Below the pieces are notes generated by a model. It did no database searches. It saw nothing but the letters and a program-made list of their open reading frames with translations, and had not been told where the DNA came from. From assembly GCA_029961685.1 (NCBI GenBank), contig JARWKL010000010.1:15397931-15461930 (forward strand): a stretch of 64,000 nt of DNA. Reading direction: 5' to 3'. The stretch is from Aristolochia californica (taxonomy: Eukaryota; Streptophyta; Magnoliopsida; Piperales; Aristolochiaceae). Below, piece by piece: positions 36,401 through 50,300 of the stretch (position 1 is the first letter of the stretch; each line of letters begins with the position of its first letter). The position numbers and the translations under genes were made by a program.

Positions 36401-39400
36401 AACTTGAGTTTTCACTTTCCCTGTATCTCGTAAATAAAAAAAAGATATAAAAGGCAAATAGATCACAAGAAAATGAAATTTTTAGAGTTTATGTATGGAA
36501 AATATTTTAAGCAATAACAAATGTAAGTAAAGAAAATTTATTCACACAGCACAAAAGAACACAAAAGTTTTGTGATTCATGTTTGGGAAATTCCACTAGT
36601 TCAACCATTATAGCTTGGAATTTTATAAGAAAGAGATTATTCTACACAAGTTTTAAAAAATGGATATGCATGCTTGAAACATGTTCAAGATTCAAATGAC
36701 CTAAGGGTCCAAACCTTTTATAGAGAATACAGTGAATTCTCAAGTGAACATACGGTGGGATATTTACCCGAGTCAAACAAGTCATTATTTTGCCCATTTC
36801 CAAAAAGAAAACCTAACGATCAGAGATGATTGTAAAATGATTTATCATGGGTGACGGCCTTCAGTTTTTTAAGGAAAGACTTATGGACGGGGAGTCAACA
36901 CTCAGTAAGAAATCCCCCACCTCCTCCTTTTCCCGACGATAGCTAAACCTGATAAATAAAAACTAAAAAAATTTTACAATCCCTAAAAATTATAGACACT
37001 TTTTTGAATTATCATTCTTTACATTAGTGCATTGTGCATTTCCATTTTAGATGTGTACTATTTTTTTTTTAAATCAAAACTTGAATTTTCACTTTCCCTT
37101 CATCACGTAAACAAAAAAAAAAGAGATAAAAGGCAAATAGATCACTACAAAATGAAACTTTAGAGTTTATGTATGGAAAAAATTTAAAGAAATCAGAAAT
37201 GTAAGTAAAGAAAATTTATTGACACACCTCAAATCAACACAAAAGTTTTGTTATCCATGTTTTGGACATTCCACTAGTTCAACCCTTAGAGCTTGGAATT
37301 TTATAAGAAAGAAATTTTTCTACACAAGTTTAAAAAAACGGATATGCTTGCTTGAAACATGTTCAAGATACAAATGACCTATGTATCCAAACCTTTTAAA
37401 GAGAATAACTTTATATTCTCAAGTGAACATACGGTGGGATATTTACCTGAGCCAAACAAGCCATTACTTTGCCCGTTTACAAAAAGTAGATGTAACGATC
37501 ATAGATGTTTGTAAAGTGATTTACCATGTGTGACGGCCTTTATTTTTGTAAGGAATGACTTATGGATTGGGAGTCAACACTCAGTTAAAAATCCTCCACC
37601 TCCCCCTTTTCCTGATGATAGCAAAACTTGATATATAAAAACTAAAAAGAGTTGACAATCCCACAAAATTACAAATTTTTTTTGGAATTATCACTCTCTG
37701 CATTTGTGCATTGTCTATTTCCATTTTAGATGTGTCCTTTTTTTTAAAATCAAAACTTGAGTTTTCACTTTCCCTTCTTCTCGTAAACACAAAAAAAAGA
37801 GATAAATGGTAAATAGATCACAACAAAATGAAAATTTTAGAGTTTATGTATGGAGAAAAAAAAGCAATAACAAATTTTAGTAAAGAAAATTTATTCACAC
37901 ACCACAAATGAACAAAATAGTTTTGTTATCCATGTTTGGGAAATTCCACTAGTTCAACCCTTATAGCCTGAAATTTTATAAGAATGAGATTTTTTTACAT
38001 AAGTTTTTAAAAATGGATATGCATGCTTGAAACATGTTCAAGATGCAAATGACCTTTGGATAAAAACCTTTTAAAGAGAATAACATTAAATTCTCAAGTG
38101 CACGTACTGTGGGATATTTACCCAAGTCAAATATTCCATTATTTTTCCCGTTTACATAAAGCAGACCTAACGATCATAGATGATTATAAAGTCATTTTTG
38201 ATGCGAAATGGGTTGTTTTATTTGTAAGGAATGACTTATGGATTGGGAGTAAACACTTAGTTAAAAATCCCCCACCTCCCCCTTTTCCCGATGATAGAAA
38301 AACTTGATATATAAAAACTAAAAAGAGTTTAGAATCCCTAAAAACTACTGACACTCTTTGGAATTACCACTCACTAAATTTGTGCATTGTGCATTTCCAT
38401 TTTAGATGTGTACAATTTTTTTTAAATCAAAACTTGAGTTTTTCCTATCTCTCCATCGTAAAGAAAAAAAAGAGATAAAAGGCAGAGAGATCACAACAAA
38501 GTGAAAATTTTAAAGTTTATGTATGGAAAAATTTTAAAGAACTAACAAATGTAAGTAAAGAAAATTTATTTACACACCACAAATGAACACAAAAGTTTTG
38601 TTATCCATGTTTGGGAAATTCCACTAGTTCAACCCTTATTGCTTGGAATTTTATAAGAAAGAGATTTTTCTACACAAGTTTTAAAAAATGGATGTGCATG
38701 CATGAAACTTGATCAAGATGCAAATGACCAATCGAACCAAACGTTTTAAAGAGAATAACATTAAATTCTCAAGTGAACGTTTGGTGGGATATTTACCCGA
38801 GTCAAACAAGCCATTATTTGGCTCGTTTAGAAAAAGCAGACCTAACGATCATAGATGATTGTAAAGTAATTTGTCATGCGTAACGGGCAATATTTTGTAA
38901 GGAATGACTAATGGATTGGGGGTCAACACTCAGTTAAAAATCCCCCAACTCCCCTTTTCTCAACGATTGCAAAACCTGATATATAAAAACAAAAAAGAGT
39001 TTAGAATCCCTAAAAATTACAGAAACTTGTTGGAATTATCACTCTCTACATTTGTGCATTGTGCCTTTGCATTTTAGATGTGTACTTTAAAAAAAAATCA
39101 AAATTTGAGTTTTAACTTTCCCTTCATCTCGTAAACAAGAAAAAAGAGATAAAAGGCAAATACATCACAACAAAATGAAAATTTTAGAGTTTATGTATGG
39201 AAAAAATTTAAAGCAATAAAAAAAGTAAATTAAGAAAATTTATTCACACACCAAAAATGAACACAAAAGTTTTGATTTCCATGTTTGGGAAATTCCACTT
39301 GTTCAATCCTTATTGCTTGGTATTTTATAAGAAAGAGATTTTTCTACACAATTTTTAAAAAATGGATATGCATGCTTGAAACATGTTAAGATGCAAATGA

Positions 39401-40336
39401 CCTATGGATCCAACACTTTTAAAGAGAATACCATTAAATTCTCAAGTAAACGTACGATGCGATACTTACCCGTGCCAAACAAGCCATTATTTTGCCCGTT
39501 TACAAAAAGCAGACCTAAAGATCGTAAATGATTGTAAAGGGATATATCATGCATGACGGCCTTTATTTTTTGTAAGGAATGACTTATGGATTGGGGGTCA
39601 ACAATCAGTTAAAAATCCCCCACCTCCCCCTTTTCCTGACGATAGAAAAACCTTATATATAATTACTAAAAAGAGTTTACAATCCCTAAATATTATATAC
39701 ATTGTTTGGAACTATCACTCTCTATATTTGTGCATTTTCATTTTAGTTGTGTACCTTTTTTTAAAAATCAAAACATGAATTTTCACTTTCCCTACTTCTC
39801 GTAAACAAGAAAAAAGTGATAAAAGGCAAATAGATTACAACAAAATGACAATTTTAGAGTTTATGTATGGAAAAAAATTTAAGCAATAACAAATGCAAGT
39901 AAAAAAATTTATTCACACACCACAAATGAACACAAAAGTTTTGTTATCCATGTTTGGGAAATTCCACTAGTTCAAACCTTATAGATTGGAATTTTATAAG
40001 AAAGGAATTTTTCTGTACAAGTTTTAAAAAATGGATATGCAAGCTTTAAACATGTTCAAGATGCAAATGACCTATGGATCCAATCCTTTTAAAGTGAATA
40101 ACATTAAATTCTCAAGTGAATGTACGGTGGGATATTTACACGAGTTAAACAAGCCATTATTTTGCCCGTTTACAGTAAGCAGAAATAAGGATCATTGATG
40201 ATTGTGACGAGATTTATCAGACATAATGGGCTATATTTTTGTAAAGAATGACTTATGGATTGGGAGTCAACACTCAGTTAAAAAACCCCCGCCTCCCCCT
40301 TTTTCCCAACGATTGCAAAACCTAATATAGAAAAAA
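33441..40336. repeat. Higher-order repeat copy A (11 monomers, with deletions)
   Basis: First copy of the ~7.06-kb block. Diagnostic variants recur at the same places in copies B and C: TTAACCAAGTTTTGG (34078), GAATAACCAGACC (34798), CTTCCATAAC (35523), CCTTCAGTTTTTT (36858), GCATGCATGAAACTTGATC (38696), GGGATATATCATGCATGACG (39539). Copy A is about 180 bp shorter than B, because it lacks ~185 bp at 34630 and ~26 bp at 35630. Its left edge also differs: a monomer cut at AATAACT joins TTTTTCTACAC, followed by two TATAAAAAAAA units. Confidence 0.85.
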
Positions 40337-43300
40337 AAAAGATTTTTCTACACAAGTTTTCAAAAATAGATATACATGCTTGAAACAAGTTAAAGATGCA
40401 ATTGACCTATGGATGCAAACCTTTTTAAGGAAGTAGTATTAAATTCTCAAGTGAACGTGCGGTGGCATATTTACCTGAGTCAAACAAGCCATTACTTTTC
40501 CCGCACACAAAAAGCTGGCCTAACGATCGTTGATGACTGTAAAGTGATTTATCATCAGTAACGGGCTATATTTTTGTAAGGAATGACCTATGGATTGGTG
40601 TCAACACTCAATTAAAAATCCCCCACCTCCCCTTTTTCACGACGATTGCAAAACCTGATATATAAAAGCTCAAAAGAGTTTACAATCCCTAAAAATTACT
40701 GACACTGTTTGGAATTATCACTCTCTACATTTGTGCATTGTGCATTTCCATTTTAGATGTGTACTATTTTTTCATAAATCAAAACTTGTGTTTTCATTTT
40801 CCCTTCATCTCATAAACAAGAAAAAAGAGATCAAAGGCAAATAGATCAGAACAAAAAGAAAATTTTAGAGTTTATGTATGGAAAAAATTTAAAGCTATAA
40901 AAAATGTAAGTAAAGAAAATTTATTCACACACCACAAATGAACACAAAACTTTGGTTAACCAAGTTTTGGAAATTCCACTAGTTTAACCCAATTAGATTG
41001 GAATTTTGTTAGAAAGAGATTTTTCTACACATGTTTTAAAAAATTGATATGCATGTTTGAAACATGTTATGGATGCAAATGACCTATGGATCCAAACCTT
41101 TTAAAGAGAATAACATTAAATTCTCAAGTGAACGTGCGTTGGGATATTTACCCAAGTCAAACAAGCCATTATTATGCCCATTTACAAAAAGCTGATCTAA
41201 CAATCATTAATCATTGTAAAGTGATTTATCATGCGTAACGGTCTATATTTTTATAAAGAATGACTTATGGATTGGGAGTCAATACTCAGTTAAAAATCCC
41301 CCGCCTACCTCTTTTCCCTACGATTGCTTAACCTGATAAATAAAAACTAAAAAGAGTTTACAATCCCAAAAAATTACATAAACTTTTCTGAATTATCATT
41401 CTCTACATTTTCGCATAATGCATTTCCATTTTAGATGTGTACTATTTTTGCTTAAATCAAAACTTGAGTTTTCACTTTCCCTTCTTCTCGTAAAAAAAAA
41501 AAAAGGGATGAAGTCAAATAGATCACAAGAAAATGAAAATTTTAGATTTTATGTATGGAAAAAATTTTAAGCAATAACAAATACAAGTAAAGAAAATTTA
41601 TTGACACACCATAAATGAACACAAAAGTTTTGAAATCCATGTTTGGGAAAATCCACAAGTTCAACCCTTGTAGCTTGCAATTTTATAAGAAAGAGATTTT
41701 TCTACACAAGTTTTAAAAAATGGATATGCATGCTTGAAACATGTTCTAGATGCAAATGACCAATGGATCCAAACCTTTTAAAGAGAATAACATTAAATTC
41801 TCAAGTGAACGTATGAGGGGATATTTACCCGAGTCAAACAAGCAATTATTTTGCCCGTTTAGAATAACCAGACCTAATGATCATAGATGATTGTGAAGTG
41901 ATTTATCATGCATAACGTCTTATTTTTGTAAGGAATAACTTATGGATTGGGAGTCAACACTCAGTTAAAAATCCCCCACCTCCCCCTTTTCCCGATGATA
42001 GCAAAAACTTGATACATAAAATTTAAAAAGAGTTGACAATCCCTCAAAATTACCAAAACTTTTTGGAATTATCACTCTCTACATTTGTGCATTACGCATT
42101 TCCATTTTAGATGTGTCCCTTTTTTTTTAAAATCAAAACTTGAGTTTTCACTTTCCGTTCATCTCGTAAACAAAAAAAAAAAGATAAAAGGCAAATTGAT
42201 TACAACAAAAAGAAAATTTTAGAGTTTATGTATGGAAAAAAATTAAAACAATAAAACATGTAAGTGAAGAAAATTTATTCACACACCACAAATGAACACA
42301 AAGGTTTTGTTATCCACGTTTGGGAAATTCCACTAGTTCGACCCTTACAGTATGGAATTTTATAAGAAAGTAGTTTTTCTACACTAGTATTAAAAAATAG
42401 ATTTGCATGCTTGAAACATGTTAAAGATGCAAATAACCTATGGATCTAAACCTTTTAAAGAGAATAACATTAAATTCTCAAGTGAACGTACAGTGGGATA
42501 TTTACCCGAGTCAAAAGAGCCATTATTTTTCCCGTTTACAAAAAGTTGACTTAACGATCATAGATGATTGTAAAGTGATTTATCCTCCATAACGGTCTAT
42601 ATTTTTTTAAGGAATGACTTATGGATTGGTAGTCAACACTCAGTTAAAAATCCTCCACTCCTCCTTTTCCCAATGGTAGCAAAACTTGATATTTAAAAAC
42701 TAAAAAGATTTTTCAATCCCTAAAAGTTACAAACACTTTTTGGAATTGTCACACTCTACATTTGTGCATTGTGCATTTCCATTTTAGAAGTGTACTTTTT
42801 TTTAATTAAAACTTGAGTTTTCACTTTCCCTTTACTCATGAACAAAAAAAAAAGAGATAAAAGGCAAATAGATCACAACTAAATGATAATTTTAGAGTTT
42901 AAGTGCGGAAAAAAATTTAAAGCTTTAACAAATGTAAGTAAAGAAAATTTATTCACACACCACAAATGAACACAAAAGTTTTGTTATCCAAGTTTTGGAA
43001 ATTCCACAAGTTCAACCCTAATAGCTTGGAATTTTATAAGAAAGAGATTTTTATACACATGTTTTAAAAAATTGATATTCATGTTTGAAATTTGTTAAAG
43101 ATGAAAATGACCTATGGATCCAAACCTTTTAAAGAGAATAACATTAAATTCTGAAGTGAATGTGTGGTGGGATATTTACACGAGTCAAACAAGCCAATAT
43201 TTTGCCCATTTTTAAAAAGCTGACCTAACGATCTTTGATGATTGTAAAGTGTGATATCATGCATAACGGGCTATATTTTTATAAAGAATGACTTATGGAT

Positions 43301-46300
43301 TGGGAGTCAATATTCTTTTAAAAATCACCCGCTTCCCCCTTTTTCCTACGATTGATAAACTTGATAAATTAAAAATAAAAAGAGTTTACAATCCCTTAAA
43401 TTTACCGAAAATTTTATGAATTATCACTCTCTATATTTTTGCATAATTCATTTCCATTTTCGATGTGTACTTTTTTTTCTTAAATCAAAACTTGAGTTTT
43501 CACTTTCCCTGCATCTCGTAAATAAAAAAAAAAGATATAAAAGGCAAATAGATCAAAACAAAATGAAATTTTTAGAGTTTATGTATGGAAAATATTTTAA
43601 GCAAAAACAAATGTAACTAAAGAAAATTTATTCACACAGCACAAAAGAACACAAAAGTTTTGTGATTCAAGTTTGGGAAATTCCACTACTTCAACCCTTA
43701 TAGCTTGGAATTTTATAAGAAAGAGATTATTCTACACAAGTTTTAAAAAATGGATATGCATGCTTGAAACAAGTTTAAGATGCAAATGACCTAAGGATCC
43801 AAACCTTTTACAGAGAATAACATTAAATTCTCAAGTGAACGTACGGTGGGATATTTACCCGAGTCAAACAAGCCATTATTTTTCCCATTTACAAAAAGCA
43901 AACCTAACGATCATAGATGATTGTAAAGTGATTTATCTTGGGTGGCGGCCTTCAGTTTTTTAAGGAAAGACTTATGGACGGGGTGTCAACACTCAGTAAA
44001 AATCCCCCACCTCCTTCTTTTCCCGACGATAGCTAAACCTGATAAATAAATACTAAAAAAAGTTTACAATCCCTAAAAATTATAGACACTTTTTTGAATT
44101 ATCATTCTTTACATTAGTGCATTGTGCATTTCCATTTTAGATGTGTACTATTTTTTTAAAATCAAAACTTGAGTTTTCACTTTCCCTTCATCTCGTAAAC
44201 AAAAAAAAAAAAGAGATAAAAGGCAAATAGATCACTACAAATTGAAATTTTTTGAGTTTATGTATGGAAAAAATTTAAAGAAATCAGAAATGTAAGTAAA
44301 GAAAATTTATTCACACATCTCAAATCAACACAAAAGTTTTGTTATCCATGTTTTGGACATTCCACTAGCTCAACCCTTAGAGCTTGGAATTTTATAAGAA
44401 AGAGATTTTTCTACACAAGTTTTAAAAAATGGAAATGCTTGCTTGAAACATGTTCAAGATGTAAATGACCTATGGATCCAAACCTATTATAGAGAATAAC
44501 TTTATATTCTCAAGTGAACATACGGTGGGATATTTACCTGAGCCAAACAAGCCATTACTTTGCCCGTTTACAAAAAGCAGACATAACGATCATAGATGTT
44601 TGTAAAGTGATTTACCATACGTGACGGCCTTTATTTTTATAAGGAATGACTTACGGATTGGGAGTCAGCACTCAGTTAAAAATCCCCCACCTCCCTCTTT
44701 TCCCGACGATAGCAAAACTTGATATATAAAAACTAAAAAGAGTTGACAATCCCACAAAATTACAAATTTTTTTTGGAATTATCACAATCTACATTTGTGC
44801 ATTGTGTATTTCCATTTTAGATGTATCCTTTTTTTTTTAAATCAAAACTTGAGTTTTCACTTTCCCTTCTTCTCGTAAACACAAAAAAAGAGATAAAAGG
44901 TAAATAGATCACAACAAAATGAAAATTTTAGAGTTTATGTATGGAAAAAAAAAGCAATAACAAATGTAAGTAAACAAAATTTATTCACACACCACAAATG
45001 AACAAAATAGTTTTGTTATGCATGTTTGGGAAATTCCACTAGTTCAACCCTTATGGCCTGAAATTTTATAAGAATGAGATTTCTTTACACAAGTTTTTAA
45101 AAATGGATATGCATGCTTGAAACATGTTCAAGATGCAAATGACCTTTGGATAAAAACTTTTTAAAGAGAATAACATTAAATTCTCAAGTGCACGTACGGT
45201 GGGATATTTACCCGAGTCAAATATTCCATTATTTTGCCCATTTACATAAAGCAGACCTAACGATCATAGATGATTGTAAAGTCATTTATGATGCGAAATG
45301 GGTTATTTTTTTTGTAAGGAATGTCTTATGGATTGGGAGTCAACACTTAGTTAAAAATCCCCCACCTCCCCCTTTTCCCGACGATAGAAAAACCTGATAT
45401 ATAAAAACTAAAAAGAGTTTACAATCCCTAAAAACTACTGACACTTTTTGGAATTACCACTCTCTAAATTTGTGCATTGTGCATTTCCATTTTAGATGTG
45501 TACAATTTTTTTTAAATCAAAACTTGAGTTTTTCCTATCCCACCATCTCGTAAAGAAAAAAAAAGAGATAAAAGGCAAAGAGATCACAACCAAGTGAAAA
45601 TTTTAAAGTTTATGTTTGGAAAATTTTTAAAGCAATAACAAATTTAAGTAAAGAAAATTTATTTACACACCACAAATGAACACAAAAGTTTTGTTATCCA
45701 TGTTTTGGAAATTCCACTAGTTCAACCCTTATTGCTTGGAATTTTATAAGAAAGAGATTTTTCTACACAAGTTTTAAAAAATGGATATGCATGCAAGGAA
45801 CTTGATCAAGATGAAAATGACCAATCAAACCAAACGTTTTAAAGAGAATAACATTAAATTCTCAAGTGAACGCTTGGTGGGATATTTACCCGAGTCAAAC
45901 AAGCCATTATTTGGCTCGTTTAGAAAAAGTAGACCTAACGATCATAGATGATTGTAAAGTGATTTATGATGCGTAACGGGCAGTATTTTGTAAGGAATGA
46001 CTTATGGATTGGGAGTCAACACTCAGTTAAAATCCCCCACCTCCCCCTTTTCCTGACTATTGCAAAACCTGATATATAAAAACAAAAAAGAGTTTAGAAT
46101 CCCTAAAAATTACAGAAACTTGTTCGAATTATCATTCTCTACATTTGTGCATTGTGCCTTTGCATTTTAGATGTGTACTTTAAAAAAAAAATCAAAACTT
46201 GAGTTTTAACTTTTCCATCATCTCGTAAACAAGAAAAAAGAGATAAAAGGCAAATAGATCACAACAAAATGAAAATTTTAGAGTTTATGTAAGGAAAAAA

Positions 46301-47393
46301 TTTTAAGCAATAACAAATTTAAGTTAAGAAAATTTATTCACACACCAAAAATGAACACAAAAGTTTTGATTTCCATGTTTGGGAAATTCCACTTGTTCAA
46401 CCCTTATTGCTAGGTATTTTATAAGAAAGTGATTTTTCTACAGAATTTTTAAAAAATGGATATGCATGCTTGAAACATGTTAAGATGCAAATGACCTATG
46501 GTTCCAACACTTTAAAAAAGAATATCATTAAATTATCAAGTAAACGTACTGTGGGATATTTACCTGAGCCCAACACGCCATTATTTTGCCCGTTTACAAA
46601 AAGCAGACCTAAAGATCGTTAATGATTGTAAAGGGATATATCATGCATGACGGCCTTTATTTTTGTAAGGAATGACTTATGGATTGGGGGTCAACACTCA
46701 GTTAAAAATCCCCCACCTCCCCCGTTTCCTGACGATAGAAAAACCTGAATATTATGTAGACTTTTTGGAACTATCACTCTGTACATTTGTGCATTTCCAT
46801 TTTAGTTGTGTACCTTTTTTTAAAAATCAAAACATGAGTTTTCACTTTCCCTACTTCTCGTAAACAAGAAAAAAGAGATAAAAGGCAAATAGATTACAAC
46901 AAAATGACAATTTTAGAGTTTATGTATGGAAAAAATTTTAAGCAATAACAAATGCAAGTAAAAAAATTTATTCACACACCACAAATGAACACAAAAGTTT
47001 TGTTATCCATGTTTGGGAAATTCCACTAGTTCAAACCTTATAGATTGGAATTTTATAAGAAAGAAATTTTTCTGTACAAGTTTTAAAAAATGGATATGCA
47101 AGCTTTAAACATGTTCAAGATGCAAATGACCTATGGATCCAATCCTTTTAAAGTGAATAACATTAAATTCTCAAGTGAATGTACGGTGGGATATTTACAC
47201 GAGTCAAACAAGCCATTATTTTGCCCGTTTACAATAAGCAGAAATAAGGATCATAGATGATTGTGACGTGATTTATCATGCGTAATGGGCTATATTTTGT
47301 AAAGAATGACGTATGGATTGGGAGTCAACACTCAGTAAAAAATCCCCCGCCTCCCCCTTTTCCCAACGATTGCAAAACCTGATATATAAAAAA
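40337..47393. repeat. Higher-order repeat copy B (11 monomers)
   Basis: Opens with the truncated monomer in which GATATAGAAAAAAAAAA runs straight into GATTTTTCTACACAAG, skipping about 340 bp. Ten near-full monomers follow (landmarks near 40600, 41276, 41960, 42631, 43310, 43984, 44662, 45336, 46014, 46690, 47320). A private ~34-bp loss lies at 46748. ATATACATGC in the short monomer is at 40370, and at 47426 in the next copy: period 7056 bp. Confidence 0.87.
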
Positions 47394-50300
47394 AAAGATT
47401 TTTCTACACAAGTTTTAAAAAATAGATATACATGCTTGAAACAAGTTAAAGATGCAAGTGACCTATGGATCCAAACCTTTTTAAGAAAGTAGTATTAAAT
47501 TCTCAAGTGAACGTGCAGTGGGATATTTACCCGAGTCAAACAAGCCATTATTTTGCCCGTAAACAAAAAGCTGGCCTAACGATCGTTGATGACTGTAAAG
47601 TGATTTATCATGAGTAACAGGATATATTTTTGTAAGGGATGACTTATGGATTGGGTGTCTACACTCAATTAAAAATCCCCCACCTCCCCTTTTTCACGAC
47701 GATTGCAAAACCTGATATATAAAAACTAAAAAGAGTTTACAATCCCTAAAAATTACTGACACTGTTTGGAATTATCATTCTCTACATTTGTGCATTGTGC
47801 ATTTCCATTTTAGATGTGTACTATTTTTTCATAAATCAAAACTTGAGTTTTCAGTTTCCCTTCAACTTGTAAACATGAAAAAAGACATCAAAGGCAAATA
47901 GATCAGAAAAAAAAAGAAAATTTTAGAGTTTATGTATGGAAAAAATTTAATGCTATAACAAATGTAAGTAAAGAAAATTTATTTACACACCACAAATGAA
48001 CACAAAACTTTGGGTAACCAAGTTTTGGAAATTCCACTAGTTCAACCCAATTAGATTGAAATTTTGTTAGAAAGTGATTTTTCTACACATGTTTTAAAAA
48101 ATTGATATGCATGTTTGAAACATGTTAAGGATGCAAATGACCTATGGATCCAAACCTTTTAAAGAGAATAACATTAAATTCTCGAGTGAACGTGCATTGG
48201 GATATTTACCCAAGTCAAACAAGCCATTATTATGCCCATTTACAAAAAGCTGATCTAACGATCATTAATGATTGTAAAGTGATTTATCACGCGTAACGGT
48301 CTATATTTTTATAAAGAATGACTTATGGATTGGGAGTCAATACTCAGTTAAAAATCCCCCGCCTACCCCTTTTCCCTACGATTGCTTAACCTGATAAATA
48401 AAAACTAAAAAGAGTTTACAATCCCAAAAAATTACAGAAACTTTTCTGAATTATCATTCTCTACATTTTTGCATAATGCATTTCCATTTTAGATGTGTAC
48501 TTTTTTTTCTTAAATCAAAACATGAGTTTTCACTTTCCCTTCTTCTTGTAAAAAAAAAAAGGGGATGAAGTCAAATAGATCACAACAAAATGAAAAGTTT
48601 AGATTTTATGTATGGAAAAAATTTTAAGCAATAACAAATATAAGTAAAGAAAATTTATTGACACACCACAAATGAACACAAAAGTTTTGAAATCCATGTT
48701 TGGGAAAATTCACTAGTTCAACCCTTGTAGCTTGAAATTTTATAAGGAAAAGATTTTTCTACGCAAGTTTTAAAAAATGGATATGCATGCTTGAAACATA
48801 ATCTAGATGCAAATGACCAATGGATCAAAACCTTTTAAAGAGAATAACATTAAATTCTCAAGTGAACGTACGAGGGGATATTTACCCGAGTCAAACGAGT
48901 AATTATTTTGCCCGTTTAGAATAACCAGACCTAACAATCATAGATGATTGTGAAGTGATTTATCATGCGTAACGGGTCATACTTTTGTAGGGAATAACTT
49001 ATGGATTGGGAGTCAACACTCAGTTAAAAATCCCCCACCTCCCCCTTTTCCCGACGATAGCAAAAACTTGATACATAAAATTTAAAAGGAGTTGACAATC
49101 CCTCAAAATTATCAAAACTTTTTTGAATTATCACTCTCTACATTTGTGCATTACGCATTTCCATTTTAGATGTGTACTTTTTTTTTTAAAATCAAAACTT
49201 GAGTTTTCACTTTCCGGTCATCTCGTAAACAAAAAAAAAAAAAAGAGATAAAAGGCAAATTGATTACAACAAAAAGAAAATTTTAGAGTTTATGTATGGA
49301 AAAAAAATAAAGCAATAAAAAATAAAATTGAAGAAAATTTATTCACACACCACAAATGAACACAATGGTTTTTGCTATCCATGTTTGGGAAATTCCACTA
49401 GTTCAACCCTTATAGTATGGAATTTTATAAGAAAGTAGTTTTTCTACACTAGTATTAAAAAATAGATGTGCATGCTTGAAACATGTTAAATATGCAAATA
49501 ACCTATGGATCTAAACCTTTTAAAAAGAATAACATTAAATTCTCAAGTGAACGTACAGTGGGATATTTACCCGAGTCAGAAGAGCCATTATTTTTTCCAT
49601 TTACAAAAAGTTTACTTAACTATCACAGATGATTGTAAAGTGATTTATCTTCCATAACGGTAGATATTTTTTTAAGGAATGACTTATGGATTGGTAGTCA
49701 ACACTCAGTTAAAAATCCTCCACCTCCCCCTTTTCCCAACGGTAGCAAAACTTGATATTTAAAAACTAAAAAGATTTTACAATCCCTAAAAGTTACAAAC
49801 ACTTTTTGAAATTGTCACACTCTACATTTGTGCATTGTGCATTTCCATTTTAGAGGTGTACTTTTTTTTAATCAAAACTTGAGTTTTCACTTTCCCTTTA
49901 CTCGTGAAAAAAAAAAAGAGATAAAAGGCAAATAGATCACAACAAAATGATAATTTTAGAGTTTAAGTGCGGAAAAAAATTTAAAGCTTTAACAAATGTA
50001 TGTAAAGAAAATTTATTCACACACCACAAATGAACACAAAACTTTTGTTATCCAAGTTTGGGAAATTCCACAAGTTCAATCCTAATAGCTTGGGATTTTA
50101 TAAGAAAGAGATTTTTATAGACATGTTTTAAAAAATTGATATTCATGTTTGAAATTTGTTAAAGATGAAAATGATCTATGGATCCAAACCTTTGAAAGAG
50201 AATAACATTAAATTCTGAAGTGAATGTGTGGTGGGATATTTACACGAGTCAAACAAGCCAATATTTTGCCCATTTTTAAAAAGCTGACCTAACGATCCTT